Shown piece after piece: positions 45,987-56,099 of a stretch of 64,000 nucleotides of DNA. Source of the stretch: Patiria pectinifera (taxonomy: Eukaryota; Echinodermata; Asteroidea; Valvatida; Asterinidae). The stretch spans positions 27,705,430 through 27,769,429 of the forward strand of contig CM057129.1 in the NCBI GenBank assembly GCA_029964075.1, given 5' to 3'. The translations under genes were made by a program, and so were the position numbers. Numbering within the stretch: position 1 is the stretch's first letter; each line of letters begins with the position of its first letter. The notes under the pieces are model-generated. The model searched no databases, was not told the origin of the DNA, and saw nothing but the letters and a program-made list of their open reading frames with translations.

Positions 45987-47066
45987 CTATATGTCCGCGG
46001 TTGCTCCACAACGCTTGTTTCGTTGCAGGAACTTCAGGAACTCGGAAGGTTCTGGGATAGCTGCCCACTGCCGTCGCAAGATGCAACCGAATATGGTCTT
46101 AAAATCCCGGTGCTTGGTTGCATATATCATGGGGTTAACACAACTGTTGACAAAAAACAAAGCGAAGAGGTATGGTAGGGCCGGCCTGTAGCCGCTTATG
46201 ACGACGACAGCGTATGGGGTAAGGCACAGCATGAAGGCACAGACGACATAGAACATGTTCTTGGTGACTTCGTTCCGTCGGCGTGTCAGCTGGGAGTTGA
46301 CGGCCGACACAGAGGCTGAGGTGGTGGTTGGGATGCTGCTGGGCGTGAGGTCGCTGTCTTCTTGGTGGACCGTAGCCATCCTCCTAGAGTGTCGTTTGAG
46401 ATGGCTCCAGATGAGTACGTAACAGACGAAGATAATGATCAACAGAATGGGGTAGATAATGCCTCCTATGATGGTGTTGTATGTACGCGAGCTGTCCTTT
46501 GAAGAAATGGACATGCACATGTGGTAAATTCGGCTGTAGGTGAATTCGATTATGTTTATGAAAGACGGTAGCAACGTGATGAACAACGGCACAAACCATA
46601 TCAAAACCAGCCAGATGATGATCTTCTTGGGTGTGTAGACTTTACGGTAAGTTGTCGCCGGTCGTGTGATCAGCAGGAATCGGAACAAGGCGATGGCGAC
46701 GAGCGAGAAAATGCTACAGCCGATCGTGGCGTTCTGAACAACAGCGGTGATGCTGCAGACCCAAACACCGACCGGTAGACCCTCCCGGCCCAGCAAAGCC
46801 ACGGCATTCCACGGGAGGACCAGACAAGTCAGAAAGTCCGCCACGCTCAAGTTCACCACGAATGCATTGGTATCCGTGCGGACTTTCTTGGACAGAAGCA
46901 CGGCCAGTATCACAAGCGTGTTACCAAAGATTCCAAGCAAGGATATGACAAGGAACATAGTGGCTACGATGACCCTCTGGGTGTAGTCACTGAATTCGAA
47001 TGTTGAACTCTCCGTTGGGTCCAATGTAACCCCCTCAGTAACAACTGTGCTCGTTGTGACATCCAT
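45987..47066 (-). CDS. Intact single-exon rhodopsin-class GPCR (paralogue C2)
   Basis: A 359-residue receptor, the shortest intact member. Landmarks: GN 48-49, D77, C104, loop 2 Cys (HMCMS), YP in TM5, TP in TM6 (CLTPY) and NPMIY in TM7. Two features are unusual. The TM3 end reads FRF (128-130), with Phe where the others have Asn and most class A receptors have Asp. Loop 3 lacks about 20 residues found in A, B, D and E (the segment with TVTIPLAHMTSDDRI), going from SIPTTT directly to SASVSA. WSHLK replaces WRHLK at the TM5 end. It ends GATADI. The start codon ATG and the six-A tract are intact, unlike C1. Ligand unknown; G-protein coupling may be altered. Confidence 0.93.
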   Translation of the reverse strand: MDVTTSTVVTEGVTLDPTESSTFEFSDYTQRVIVATMFLVISLLGIFGNTLVILAVLLSKKVRTDTNAFVVNLSVADFLTCLVLPWNAVALLGREGLPVGVWVCSITAVVQNATIGCSIFSLVAIALFRFLLITRPATTYRKVYTPKKIIIWLVLIWFVPLFITLLPSFINIIEFTYSRIYHMCMSISSKDSSRTYNTIIGGIIYPILLIIIFVCYVLIWSHLKRHSRRMATVHQEDSDLTPSSIPTTTSASVSAVNSQLTRRRNEVTKNMFYVVCAFMLCLTPYAVVVISGYRPALPYLFALFFVNSCVNPMIYATKHRDFKTIFGCILRRQWAAIPEPSEFLKFLQRNKRCGATADI

Positions 47067-47340
47067 TTGGAAAAGTTGACTTCACTTGTGATGACGGACA
47101 ATCACTCTGAACGATGTACGTGCTTTGGTACCATCACACCACTCCCCTGTGAGAGTTATAGACCTACTTTCATTTTCTTTTTCCGTCGCAGTCTGAAACA
47201 ACAGACCACTGATCGATTTCGTGTTCAACACACAGAAAATGTTCCGTTCCTGAAATTTGAGAATAACACTTCTACTTTTGTTATGTGTTTCGTCGTTTAC
47301 CATCAATAGAGGGCAAAATCCGATGATGAAAGAGAAAGAA
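47067..47340 (-). promoter_or_regulatory. Upstream flank of receptor C2
   Basis: Proximal phrase conserved. The TATA-like position reads 'gagttatagac' (47153-47163), weaker than in B or E. The distal block 'gaccactgatcgatttcgtg' is shared with C1. Confidence 0.4.
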
Positions 47341-48347
47341 TATCTTCCAAAGGGCAGAGAACCCTACAGGGAATTTCCAAAAGGTAGTTAAAGAGAACAC
47401 ATTGAACTCGATGATGGTAAAACTGACCCCGCTATGTTGAAATCAAGAGAATGAGAATAGTTTATTTATTGTTGGAATAACAAAAACTGATGGTGAGTTG
47501 ATGAAGCAAAGGCAAAACCAGATTATATACCTCAATCTCTTGAATAGTAATATGCATTTTTAAATAATAAATGGGTCAAAGTATATCGCTGTGCACAATG
47601 TGAAAGAAAATTGTTGTTTATATAAGATACAGCACGGCGTCCCCTGAATTTGTTTGAAAGTTATTCCTACCGTGGAGTTATTTATATATTTGTGTGGAAT
47701 CAATTAAATTTCCTCCTTTCTTTTTGCTAAAATGTTGGTTGTCTTGTCAATTGTTATGTCGGTCTGAAAAACTTTCATTTGAAATGGCGGTGGGGGGATT
47801 GCGCGGCCCCCTTCCCATGAACTTTCATTACTGCAAAATGGCGATTCACAAACGGCGTCGTAGCTATACGGGGCGGGGGGAGGGGACGGGCGAAGGTGGG
47901 GGTGCTTTGCACATTACATTTTTGTTTATTTTTGACGAAAACTGTGTTTTTTTTGGCGATTGGCTCGTTATTTAAATGTCCCGTTAAAAGCGAATAGCGC
48001 CACCTATTGCTTGACAACGACCATGATTTCGGTTTTGAACAGCGCTCCTATGGAAATATGGTATCCAACGTCCCCCCTGCACTTGTTTATTTTACGAAGG
48101 CTGGGTGTCCGATGGGGAAGAAAACCTGTCAACCATTCATCACGAATGAAATTGGGTGCCCCTCCACTGTGACATCCAGCCCCCCCCCAGAATGAGAACC
48201 CTGGCTACGCCGCGTTTAACAAAACACTTCGAAAATTAACTTGTAAGGCCCCTGAATCAGATCTGGCATGCCGGAAACATAAATAGCCACATCAGTAAAA
48301 TAGGCGCAAAATGGCCAACGCAGGCCAAATAACGATTTACATATTGT
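47340..48347. other. Intergenic DNA, unit 2
   Basis: Counterpart of 24500-25518. No gene is seen. Small open frames around 47700-48200 lie in G/C-run DNA and differ between the units. Confidence 0.5.
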
Positions 48348-48449
48348 AATCTTCAGGTGCAGGGGCCACGAAACTATTAAGCGAAAAGCGTGACATTATA
48401 ATGTCACGCTTTTCGCTTAATACTTTCATAGCCCCTGCACCTGAAGGTT
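48348..48449. repeat. 102-bp near-perfect palindrome, unit 2
   Basis: Counterpart of 25519-25620, with centre tgacattataatgtca. Inner positions (cgaaaagcgtgac / gtcacgcttttcg) pair better here than in unit 1. Confidence 0.85.
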
Positions 48450-48742
48450 GGTAGAAATGAAAGGCCCCAGCTATAACTCTGCTCCGGTCTTTGAACTTGT
48501 ATTTCTTTGACATTCGGGATTAAATTGAAACTGAAAACCGCTGCAGTTTGCAATGTAGTGGAGGGGTGATTTTCAAAATGGCGACGGGTTTCACGACTGC
48601 TTTTCGAGTGATCATCTTTGGAGGGAAAAAATCACCCGAAACTCTTCGGTTTAGCATTAAAAATTGAACAGAATGTTGAAAAGGGTAAACAATTTAACAT
48701 TAATTGCATTATGTCTTGAGCACATATGAGAGTTCTGAGTAT

Positions 48743-49076
48743 ATTGCCAGGTTTATAAAATGGAATTTTGTGTCGGGGTGATATAAATCAAATTAGGTTT
48801 TGCCCTTCACCGACGTTTTGATGAACACTGTATACTCAGTGTGTTACCTCCCGAGTGAAGGTTGGAAAAATCACTCGGGTGGGACTCGAACCCACGACCT
48901 CCTGCTTTCTAGTGCAGATGTCTTACCACTCGACCACCGAGCTAACGGGATCGGTTGGCCGGTTCGAATCTGATGTACATAGCAGCGGGTACCGCATAAA
49001 CTATTATAAGATGGAATTTTGCGTCAAAATCAAAAACGTCGGTGAAGGGCAAAACCTAATTTGATTGCCAGGTTTA
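48743..49076 (-). mobile_element. tRNA-derived insertion with 13-bp target duplication, unit 2 only
   Basis: The direct repeat attgccaggttta occurs at 48743-48755 and 49064-49076, and once in unit 1 at the matching site (about 25917). The 308-bp insert carries, on the minus strand, a tRNA-like sequence (about 48887-48955) with A box 'tggtcgagtggtaagac' and perfect B box ggttcgagtcc; the anticodon arm loop appears one base too long. The ends carry inverted copies of 'caaattaggttttgccc' to 'ttcaccgacgttttga'. I interpret it as a SINE-like or TIR-bearing tRNA-derived element. Confidence 0.85.
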
Positions 49077-49359
49077 GTTTTTTGAAGTATGGGTATTTAT
49101 CATAGATGGCTATGGGTTTATTTACTGGTCTGCACACATAAAATACCCCAGCGACCTCGGGGACAGCACCACTCACTTTGGTTTTCCACCGAGACATTTA
49201 AAACAAACTTAACTTTGACCTTCCTAAAAATTCCTAATTGAAATATGTGTCAATGTTTATACACAACGAGCTTGGGTTTCGATGCGTTGCGCAGAACTGT
49301 CATGTTTGAAATGTATCTATATACAGATGTATCCAATATTATTATAATAAGTAAACTTA

Positions 49360-51030
49360 TTAAAGTTTGAAAATCTCGGTACACGTATTGAGCGCAAACT
49401 CCGCCCCCACAGACTAGGCGGTCTCTGCAACGAACTTTTCAATTTTTGTCGATGGACAATTGAGACATGGCGTCCCCAAAATCAGACAGTTCATGTGTTT
49501 TTAAATGATTTCTTTTTAGAACGCCTATCAACCTAGGATTAACATTTAAACGAGAGTGAATTCGTAAATAAATGAGGGAAATCGGCATTTTTGAATTTCT
49601 TTTAACTTCCTGACAGATTGGCAATGAATCACACACTATATTGCTTATCAATACCTTTTCATTGTGTATTCCAATTTGAAAAAAAACTCAGATATATTGA
49701 GAGTAATCAGAACAGGAAAGTGTAACTTTTTAACATGAAGCACAAAAGGCAAAAGAAACAAATAAATTTTTTGGTATACCCATCTCGAGAAAATTATCAA
49801 CTTTGATGAAAAACTCGCCAAATTCGGATCAAAAATCTGACCCACCCCACGGCCCCCTAAAACAAGGAAGACAATATTCACACGATGTTGGGCTCGAACC
49901 AACAACCCCAGGATTAACAGTCCCATGCTAACCTATTGAGCTAATCGTATTCCGTTATTGGACATATAATATTCACACTTATATAGTTATTTTAATTTGA
50001 ATGCCACACGCCTCGAAAATTGCTAATAAGTTTTTGGAATTATGGATGCCTCGAGTTGGACAGTTTAAACTTAGCCTACATTCATAATAAATAAATATGC
50101 AGAAATTGCAATAATATGCAGGAATTAAACCAAATGGAGAATACACTATATTTGGAAGCCTTAAAAAGTATTCGTGATAGTATAGGTTTTCGCGGCTATT
50201 TTAAAACATTTTTCATTCAAATTCACCAACTGTATTATTCAGTTTTGTCAGAGAAAAAAATTACACGCTTTGAACAAACCCAATTTAGTAATTAACCATT
50301 CAATTTCAAAGTTTGGTCACCTTCTTTAGTCACAGGGTCGAGAGTTTTCGTCATTCAGATATCAAATTCGTCTTATATAAATCAGTTAGACGAATTTGAT
50401 TGCTGAATTACAAGGTTTGACACAGACGAGACGAAATTGAATACTCCTGTACAAAAACGTGTGCTCAATTTTTTGAATTTGCTTGAAGTGAATGTTAAAA
50501 TTAAACATTGGAAGTGCACTTAACCGATGTTGATGAACAAATTTGAATATTAGAAACGGTGAATTCGAATGATAAACGTTATAAAATAGCCGGGAAAACC
50601 TATAGTATATGGACATATGAAAGACAAAGAATGAAGCAAAATTATAATGACGAAAATTATAAGGTTTTTTTCTTTCCAAAACGTAAATTAAAACTAGAAT
50701 GAAATCCAGGACAAGATAATTAAAAGCAAGCATTATTTTTCTGTGCGGCTCAAAATTGAAGCAATCTCCTGATTAATTATTTCAGGCATTTTTCAGTGTA
50801 CTATGGTAAAGTAATAATTCACGGGGGGGGGGGGCTTCGCCTCGCCCCCTTCGCGGAGGAAGAGGCTCTTCCGTCTATCGCCCGCTTTGCCTGCGACATT
50901 TTACGCCCCCATTTCTGTTCTCAGATTGCGTATGAAACGACATATCTCGTTAAAAAATTTAGTTTGTCTAGTGTCCTATTTAAATTAATACAAACATGTC
51001 TTTAAACCAAAACAAGTTTTTCAACAATAA
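49360..51030 (-). repeat. R-family block, second type (before D2)
   Basis: Counterpart of 26200-27900. The tRNA-like core (49888-49946) has lost a few bases ('catgctaacc' for 'catgctctaacc'), damaging the D arm further. Confidence 0.6.
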
Positions 51031-51689
51031 TTACGTCAATTACTTATTGGGTAGCTGCAAATGATGGACTGTAGCTTTAATTAAATCTGACAAAAACACT
51101 CGGCCGTAATCACTAAAACAGCGATATTCCAGTGACCAGCAACAGCTTTGTATTAACATCAACTGAGAAAGGAATTGTGCGCTGCACAACCCCGAAAACA
51201 GGACGCCCAACTTAATTTAGGTCACAGGTCTACTTACAAAAGCAACTGCTGAAAGTATAGCGTCTACAACATCTACAAGATCTACAAGCTGGATCCACAA
51301 TATTTGAATGAATAATTTCACTTCATCTAAACAACATTCAACCAATTTATATTTACAGCAATTCACGAGCCTGTCCATATGAACACATTCACGACTCGTG
51401 TTTACATTATGCTTAGTACCCGGACCCACATACTATACATGAACATATGGTTTGTAAATATTACCTGTCTATTAGGTCGCCATGCTTGGGTCATTATTAA
51501 AAAAATGTGCTTGGCCGGTATTAAACAAGTACATTTAAGACCGGCAATAATTTCGCCCGGTGCTCAGGCCATTATCAGCGCCATTTCGCCAGCCGGTCGT
51601 AAACGGACTTTTTTTGGTAACCTGCCAAACGGCACGGTAGTCTGCCGCTTACAGTTATCGGGTCGGACCAACCTTAGTATTGGGCTAGG

Positions 51690-52035
51690 ACGTTGTTATG
51701 ATTGTTGGATTATCACCTGTCACAAAAGGGCGTTATTACCACAATGAATCATTATCAGCCACGAACCGCTATCGCAACATACATCGTCTTGGGAATCTGA
51801 TACGCTACTTCTGCAGGCAAATACGGTCCCTTTTCGGTCGCACGAGTACTAAATACATACGACAACAGAGCTGCTATAAAGTTGCACGTAGGTCTCGTAA
51901 CATCTTCTACGGTACAGGCGGAAAATTAAGAGTTTGGTTTGGAGATGTTTAAAGGTGTTGAGAGCGAGCTACATATAGACAGAACAGGTGCGCGAATATA
52001 ACAACGTCTTGACCAAGACTAACCAAACTTGACTA
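51690..52035. repeat. 3' inverted repeat next to receptor D2
   Basis: Counterpart of 28570-28915 with few changes. Confidence 0.55.
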
Positions 52036-52057
52036 TTATGTCATCGGTCGCTCCACA

Positions 52058-53179
52058 TTACTCGTTTCGTTGCACGAACTTCAGGACCCCAGAGGGCTCG
52101 GGGATAGCTGCCCACTGCCGTCGCAAGATGCAACCGAATATGGTCTTAAAATCCCGGTGCTTGGTTGCATAAATTATGGGGTTGACACAGCTGTTGACAA
52201 AGAACAAAGCGAAGAAGTATGGTAGGGTCGGGCCGTGTTTCGTCGTGCCAACGACAGGGAATGGGGTAATGCACAGCATGAAGGCACAGACGACATAGAG
52301 CATGTTCTTGGTGATCTCGTTCTGTCGGCGTGTCACCTGGGAGTTGATGGCCGGCACGGAGCTCGGGCTGGCTGGAGATTGGATACGGTCATCGCTGGTC
52401 ATGTGAGTCAGGGGAATCATAACAGTGGAGGTGGTTGGGATGCTACTTGGCGTAAAGTGGCTAGCTCCTTGGTGGACCGTGGCCATCCTCTTAGAGTGTC
52501 GTTTGAGATGTCTCCAGATGAGTACGTAACAGACGATGATGATGCTCAACAGAATGGGAAATAGAATGCCTGCTATGATGATGTTGTATGTAAATGTAGC
52601 CGGACCCGTGCTGGCTTTAGAAATCGGCATGCACATATGGAGCTTGTCGTTGTAGGTGAATTCGATGATGAGGAAAGATGGTACAATGGAGATGGACAGC
52701 GGGACGAGCCATATCGAAATCAGCCAGATAATGATCTTCTTGGGTGTGTAGACTTTATGGTAAGTTGTCGCCGGTCGTGTGATCAGCAGGAATCGATTCA
52801 GGGCGATGGCGACGAGCGAGAATATGCTACAGCCGACAGAGGTGTATTGAACAGCAGCAGTGATGCTGCAGACCCAAACACCGACCGGTAGACCCTCCCG
52901 GCCCAGCAAAGCCACGGCATTCCACGGGATAACCAGACAGGTCAGAAAGTCCGCCACGCTCAGGTTCACCACGAAGGCGTTGGTTGCTGTGCGGACTTTA
53001 TTGGACAGAAGCACGGCCAGTATCACAAGCGTGTTACCAAAGATTCCCAGCAAAGCTGTGACAAGGAACATAGTGGCTACGATGACCCTCTGGGTGTAGT
53101 CACTGAATTCGAATGTTGAACTCTCCGTGGGGTCCAACGTAACCCCCTCAGTAACAACTGTGCTCGTTGTGACATCCAT
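52058..53179 (-). CDS. Intact single-exon rhodopsin-class GPCR (paralogue D2)
   Basis: A 373-residue receptor with D77, C104, NRF at 128-130, W in TM4 (D1 has IILL where D2 has IIWL), a loop 2 Cys (HMCMP), P in TM5 (LFPILL instead of IYPILL), TP in TM6 and NPIIY in TM7. It ends QRNE like D1. Compared with D1 it has a shorter loop 2 start (SFLIIEF for SFINMIEF), a two-residue insertion (TFTYN for TYN) and many loop 3 changes. Some of these match B or E (HSKRM, TTSTVMIPL), suggesting conversion from another paralogue. Its upstream flank differs from that of D1. Ligand unknown. Confidence 0.93.
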   Translation of the reverse strand: MDVTTSTVVTEGVTLDPTESSTFEFSDYTQRVIVATMFLVTALLGIFGNTLVILAVLLSNKVRTATNAFVVNLSVADFLTCLVIPWNAVALLGREGLPVGVWVCSITAAVQYTSVGCSIFSLVAIALNRFLLITRPATTYHKVYTPKKIIIWLISIWLVPLSISIVPSFLIIEFTYNDKLHMCMPISKASTGPATFTYNIIIAGILFPILLSIIIVCYVLIWRHLKRHSKRMATVHQGASHFTPSSIPTTSTVMIPLTHMTSDDRIQSPASPSSVPAINSQVTRRQNEITKNMLYVVCAFMLCITPFPVVGTTKHGPTLPYFFALFFVNSCVNPIIYATKHRDFKTIFGCILRRQWAAIPEPSGVLKFVQRNE

Positions 53180-53460
53180 TTGGAAAAGTTGACTTCACTT
53201 GTGATGACGGACAATCGCTCTATTTTGGTTTGCGTGCTTCGGTACAACACCGTTAACTTTGTGAAGTACATAAATATATACTTACTGTTTTGTTGTTTTT
53301 ACTCATGCAGTCTAAAATAGACCACCCATAGATTTCGTGTTGAACACACAGAAATGTCCTTTTACTGAAATTATATAACACTTCTACTTTCGTTGTATTG
53401 TTTATTTCTCCGTTTGCCATAGGTGGAGGGAAAAACCCCATGATGAAAGGGAAAGAATAA
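53180..53460 (-). promoter_or_regulatory. Upstream flank of receptor D2 (ancestral D type)
   Basis: The first 40 or so bases match the other paralogues. The sequence then diverges ('ctattttggtttgcgtgcttcgg') while keeping the family order: a TATA-like aatatatactt (53271-53281), then 'tttcgtgttgaacacacaga'. Confidence 0.45.
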
Positions 53461-53980
53461 TTTCCAAAGACAACAAGAAAGAGGGCACTGAGGCGTTTAT
53501 GGAATTTCCAAAAACAATACAGAAAAACATTTTCAATCTATGGATTCATCTATGACTTATTTTTCTAATTATCGTTTGGGAAACTTGTTTTAAGGGGAAA
53601 CAATTGAGTCCGAAAACCTATAGTGTCTAGTAGTGATTAATCAAAACTTTTATACTGAATTATTCATGAATTGCTTCACCCATCTACGGACAAAAAATGT
53701 TGCATTGAGGAGTGTGCCATACGTCGCAAGATTAGCTTGCGGTAGCACCGTGTGAATAAATCTCTTTTGTGAGTATGACTTAGGTCATAATACACTTAGG
53801 TCAAAATAATAATGGGCTTTTTCCTTGATTTGATTTTTTTGTTCCGGATAGGCTCTTCCCGAGCTAAAATGGGAATTCTCAATCTCCTTTTAAATTTTTA
53901 AACGGAATCCCTTGAGTTCTAACTGCGGATTTAGCCTATTCATTTGGCGTTACTGGGTATAATCTTATTATAAACTTTGG
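53460..53980. other. Intergenic DNA, no gene recognised
   Basis: AT-rich. The right part ('gataggctcttcccgagctaaaatggga') is an inverted relative of 19070-19090 and 42320-42350, so the inverted repeat segment continuing at 53985 starts here. Confidence 0.45.
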
Positions 53981-53984
53981 GGAT

Positions 53985-54190
53985 TTGGTTTATGGTTTGT
54001 ATTATTTGACACTCATAAAAACAAAACAATACCCCCAAAAGGCATTTAAACATGTAAGTAAGGAATGAACACAAAACATTTGGGAAAAAAAAAACCTTAT
54101 CGTGGATAGCCCAAACAGCCTTTTTTTCGAATGGGGTCTGACAGGCCTTTTACATACAAGCAAAAAATAGCGCAAAACATAATTCACCAT
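53985..54190 (-). mobile_element. LINE 3' end, inverted relative to units 1 and 2
   Basis: Reverse-complement match to 18680-18900 ('aaacagcctttttttcgaatggggtctgacaggcctttt' in split phrases). Present once in this orientation. Confidence 0.6.
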
Positions 54191-54199
54191 ACATTCACT

Positions 54200-54770
54200 C
54201 CAACACTACACATCGAAACGGCATAATAATAATAATAATAAGAAGAAGAACATTTGTAAAGCGCCGGTATCCGCCAAAAATAGGCGCTCATGGCGCTCGA
54301 GGAGAAAGTCAAGTTAGGATTGTGTATTGTGAGAGTAAGCTTGTTTGTACAGGTGAGATTGTATGTTTGTCTTAAATGTTGCGATGGATGGAGATGATTT
54401 GATAGCCAGAGGGAGTTGGTTCCACACTCGGGCTGACGCTGTAGTAAAGGATCTGTCACCCCAAAGAGGTGATCCATGGACATGAAGCATCATTTTCACT
54501 GGAGGCGAAGCCGGTGCGTGGAAAATACGGGTGAATGAGGTCGATGAATTACTCCGCCGCCTTGTTGTGGAGGATTTTGAACACGAATAGGCAAAGTTTG
54601 TATTTGTTGCTGTATGATACTGGACCCAATGGTTCTGCTAGTACAGGAGTGATGTGAGATTGTTTACTAGTGAGAGAGATTAGTCTGGCACTGATGTTTT
54701 GTATTCGCTGCAAACAGTTTAGTTGATTTAGGTTAATGCCATACAATATTAAATTGCCCATGTCAATTTT
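54200..54770 (-). mobile_element. Second LINE type, C-terminal coding remnant
   Basis: Minus-strand peptides 'LQRIQNISARLISLTSKQSH' and 'ITPVLAEPLGPVSYSNKYKL' (54549-54761), then 'GDRSFTTASARVWNQLPLAI' (54314-54499), match the usual C-terminal end of L2/CR1/Jockey-type reverse transcriptase ORFs. On that strand the element ends near 54222 in an (ATT)n tail. 5' truncated and frameshifted. Confidence 0.8.
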
Positions 54771-54779
54771 AATCTGAAC

Positions 54780-55140
54780 ACGGCTGAAATAAACTTCAAT
54801 TGTGTGTTTGTCAACACAAAATTGGTGGAAAATGTATTTCTCTCTTAAAAACTACCCCTTCACGAAATGATTGAACCCAAGTCTGCGGTGCGCTCTCTTT
54901 GGAATAATACGCGCTACGCATCCAACGCGCAACGTACACATCAATGCATGTTGCACATCTGCTGGAAATCAACCTTGTGTTGCTAATGACATATATAATT
55001 GGGTTGCTATGCGCATAGTACTTTTGGATATACCATGCACAGAATGATAGCAAAATTGTATACAGAGAGTAACATGACGGGCCCTGACTGATCTTGAGGT
55101 AGCCTAAAATCAAGACACAGAATCTGTGGGTGAGGTGTTA
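54780..55140 (-). repeat. Inverted copy of the 1890-2300 repeat
   Basis: 'aaaactaccccttcacgaaatgattgaaccca' in parts is the reverse complement of 2175-2225. 'aatacgcgctacgcatccaacgcgcaacg' corresponds to the GC-rich phrase at 2135-2165. The same family forms part of the unit 2-only element at 35887-36382. Confidence 0.55.
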
Positions 55141-55316
55141 TAAATGCAAATATATCCAAAAAAGATTTATCTAAAGAGTAAATACATCTTTATTTAATAA
55201 TTACTTCCTTCGGTGTGTATTGAAAAGAAAACAAATGCACCAATAGCCCTCTTATTACACTCTAAAAAAGATTGGTTAAAATAGCTAATATTGGTTAGAA
55301 TGTTATTGTTATAAAT

Positions 55317-55650
55317 AACATCCATTTGAAAACGTTAACTTCACTTGTGATGACGGACAATCACTTTGAATGATTTGCGTGCTTTGGTGCCACACCACTT
55401 TGTGAAGTATATGACTCTCATTTGTTTACCCCTCCAGTCTTAAGCAACATACCACTGATTGATTTCGTGTTGATCACGCAGAAAGTTTCCCGTTCATGAC
55501 ATTATTTTGAGACTGACACTTCTACTTTCGTTGTTTGTTTCGTTTGCCATAAATGGAGAACGAAACCCGATGATAGAGAGAAAGAACAGTTTCCAAGACA
55601 ACAAAGTAGAGGGCAGTGAGGCCTTTGTGGAATATCCAAAAGCTACACAA
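55317..55650 (-). pseudogene. Receptor start-codon and upstream-flank remnant
   Basis: The conserved flank (phrase 'acttgtgatgacggacaatcac', TATA-like 'agtatatgac' at 55406, distal block 'tttcccgttcatgacatt') and the receptor ATG-GAT start are present. The receptor sequence stops within about two codons and runs into unrelated AT-rich DNA. The flank is closest to that of the N-terminal fragments (15294-15940), and a tRNA-like copy at 56005 keeps the same spacing. Coding DNA has been lost. Confidence 0.75.
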
Positions 55651-56004
55651 AAAAACATGAGAATAAGTTCAATTTAATTGTTTAAGGACGTAACGGGGGA
55701 TGGGTGACATGCCCCATTTATTTAAGCCGGATTTAGAGCCTCTGTTGCCAAACGAACCGTCAATTCATCTTGTTGGCTGATTCCGCCATTAGTCAAATAT
55801 AATTGTCTATTTTCAGACAGTTATGCCATTATCAGTATTTTTTTTCTTTCCGTGGGCGGGTGAAGCAATACATGAATAATTCAGCACTTTCGATTAGAAG
55901 ATTATGTTTATTCATGAGAATAGAGCAGTGCCGTAAACACCAGTTATGTTATTTAGTTGAACCCGATACATTAAAGCAATTTTAGGAACGTCTATCGTCA
56001 AGCG

Positions 56005-56090
56005 TGACCCAGTTGTCTAATTGATAGTGAGATGAACTATTGATCCAAAGATAGCTGTGGTTCGAAGTCATCAAATTCTATTTTTTTTTC
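56005..56090 (+). repeat. Degraded tRNA-like sequence
   Basis: Third copy of 15940-16016. The B box is mutated (ggttcgaagtc) and a T-run follows. Confidence 0.5.
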
Positions 56091-56099
56091 TGATTACAG

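Larger units (their letters stand above)
30062..53179. repeat. Tandem segmental duplication, unit 2 (about 23 kb)
   Basis: Second copy of 7406-30061, same orientation, directly adjacent. Unit 2-specific insertions include 35887-36382 and 48756-49063. Unit 2-specific losses include the SINE at 19834 and part of the LINE near 44125. These account for most of the length difference. Confidence 0.93.

Noticed and set aside
48887-48955. A functional tRNA gene on the minus strand
   Set aside because: A and B boxes are good, but the anticodon arm needs an 8-base loop and the sequence lies inside a transposon-like insertion. tRNAscan-SE would decide.
48855-49064. A 69-codon frame with RVGLEPTTSC
   Set aside because: This peptide comes from reading through a tRNA-like sequence in antisense, a common annotation artefact.
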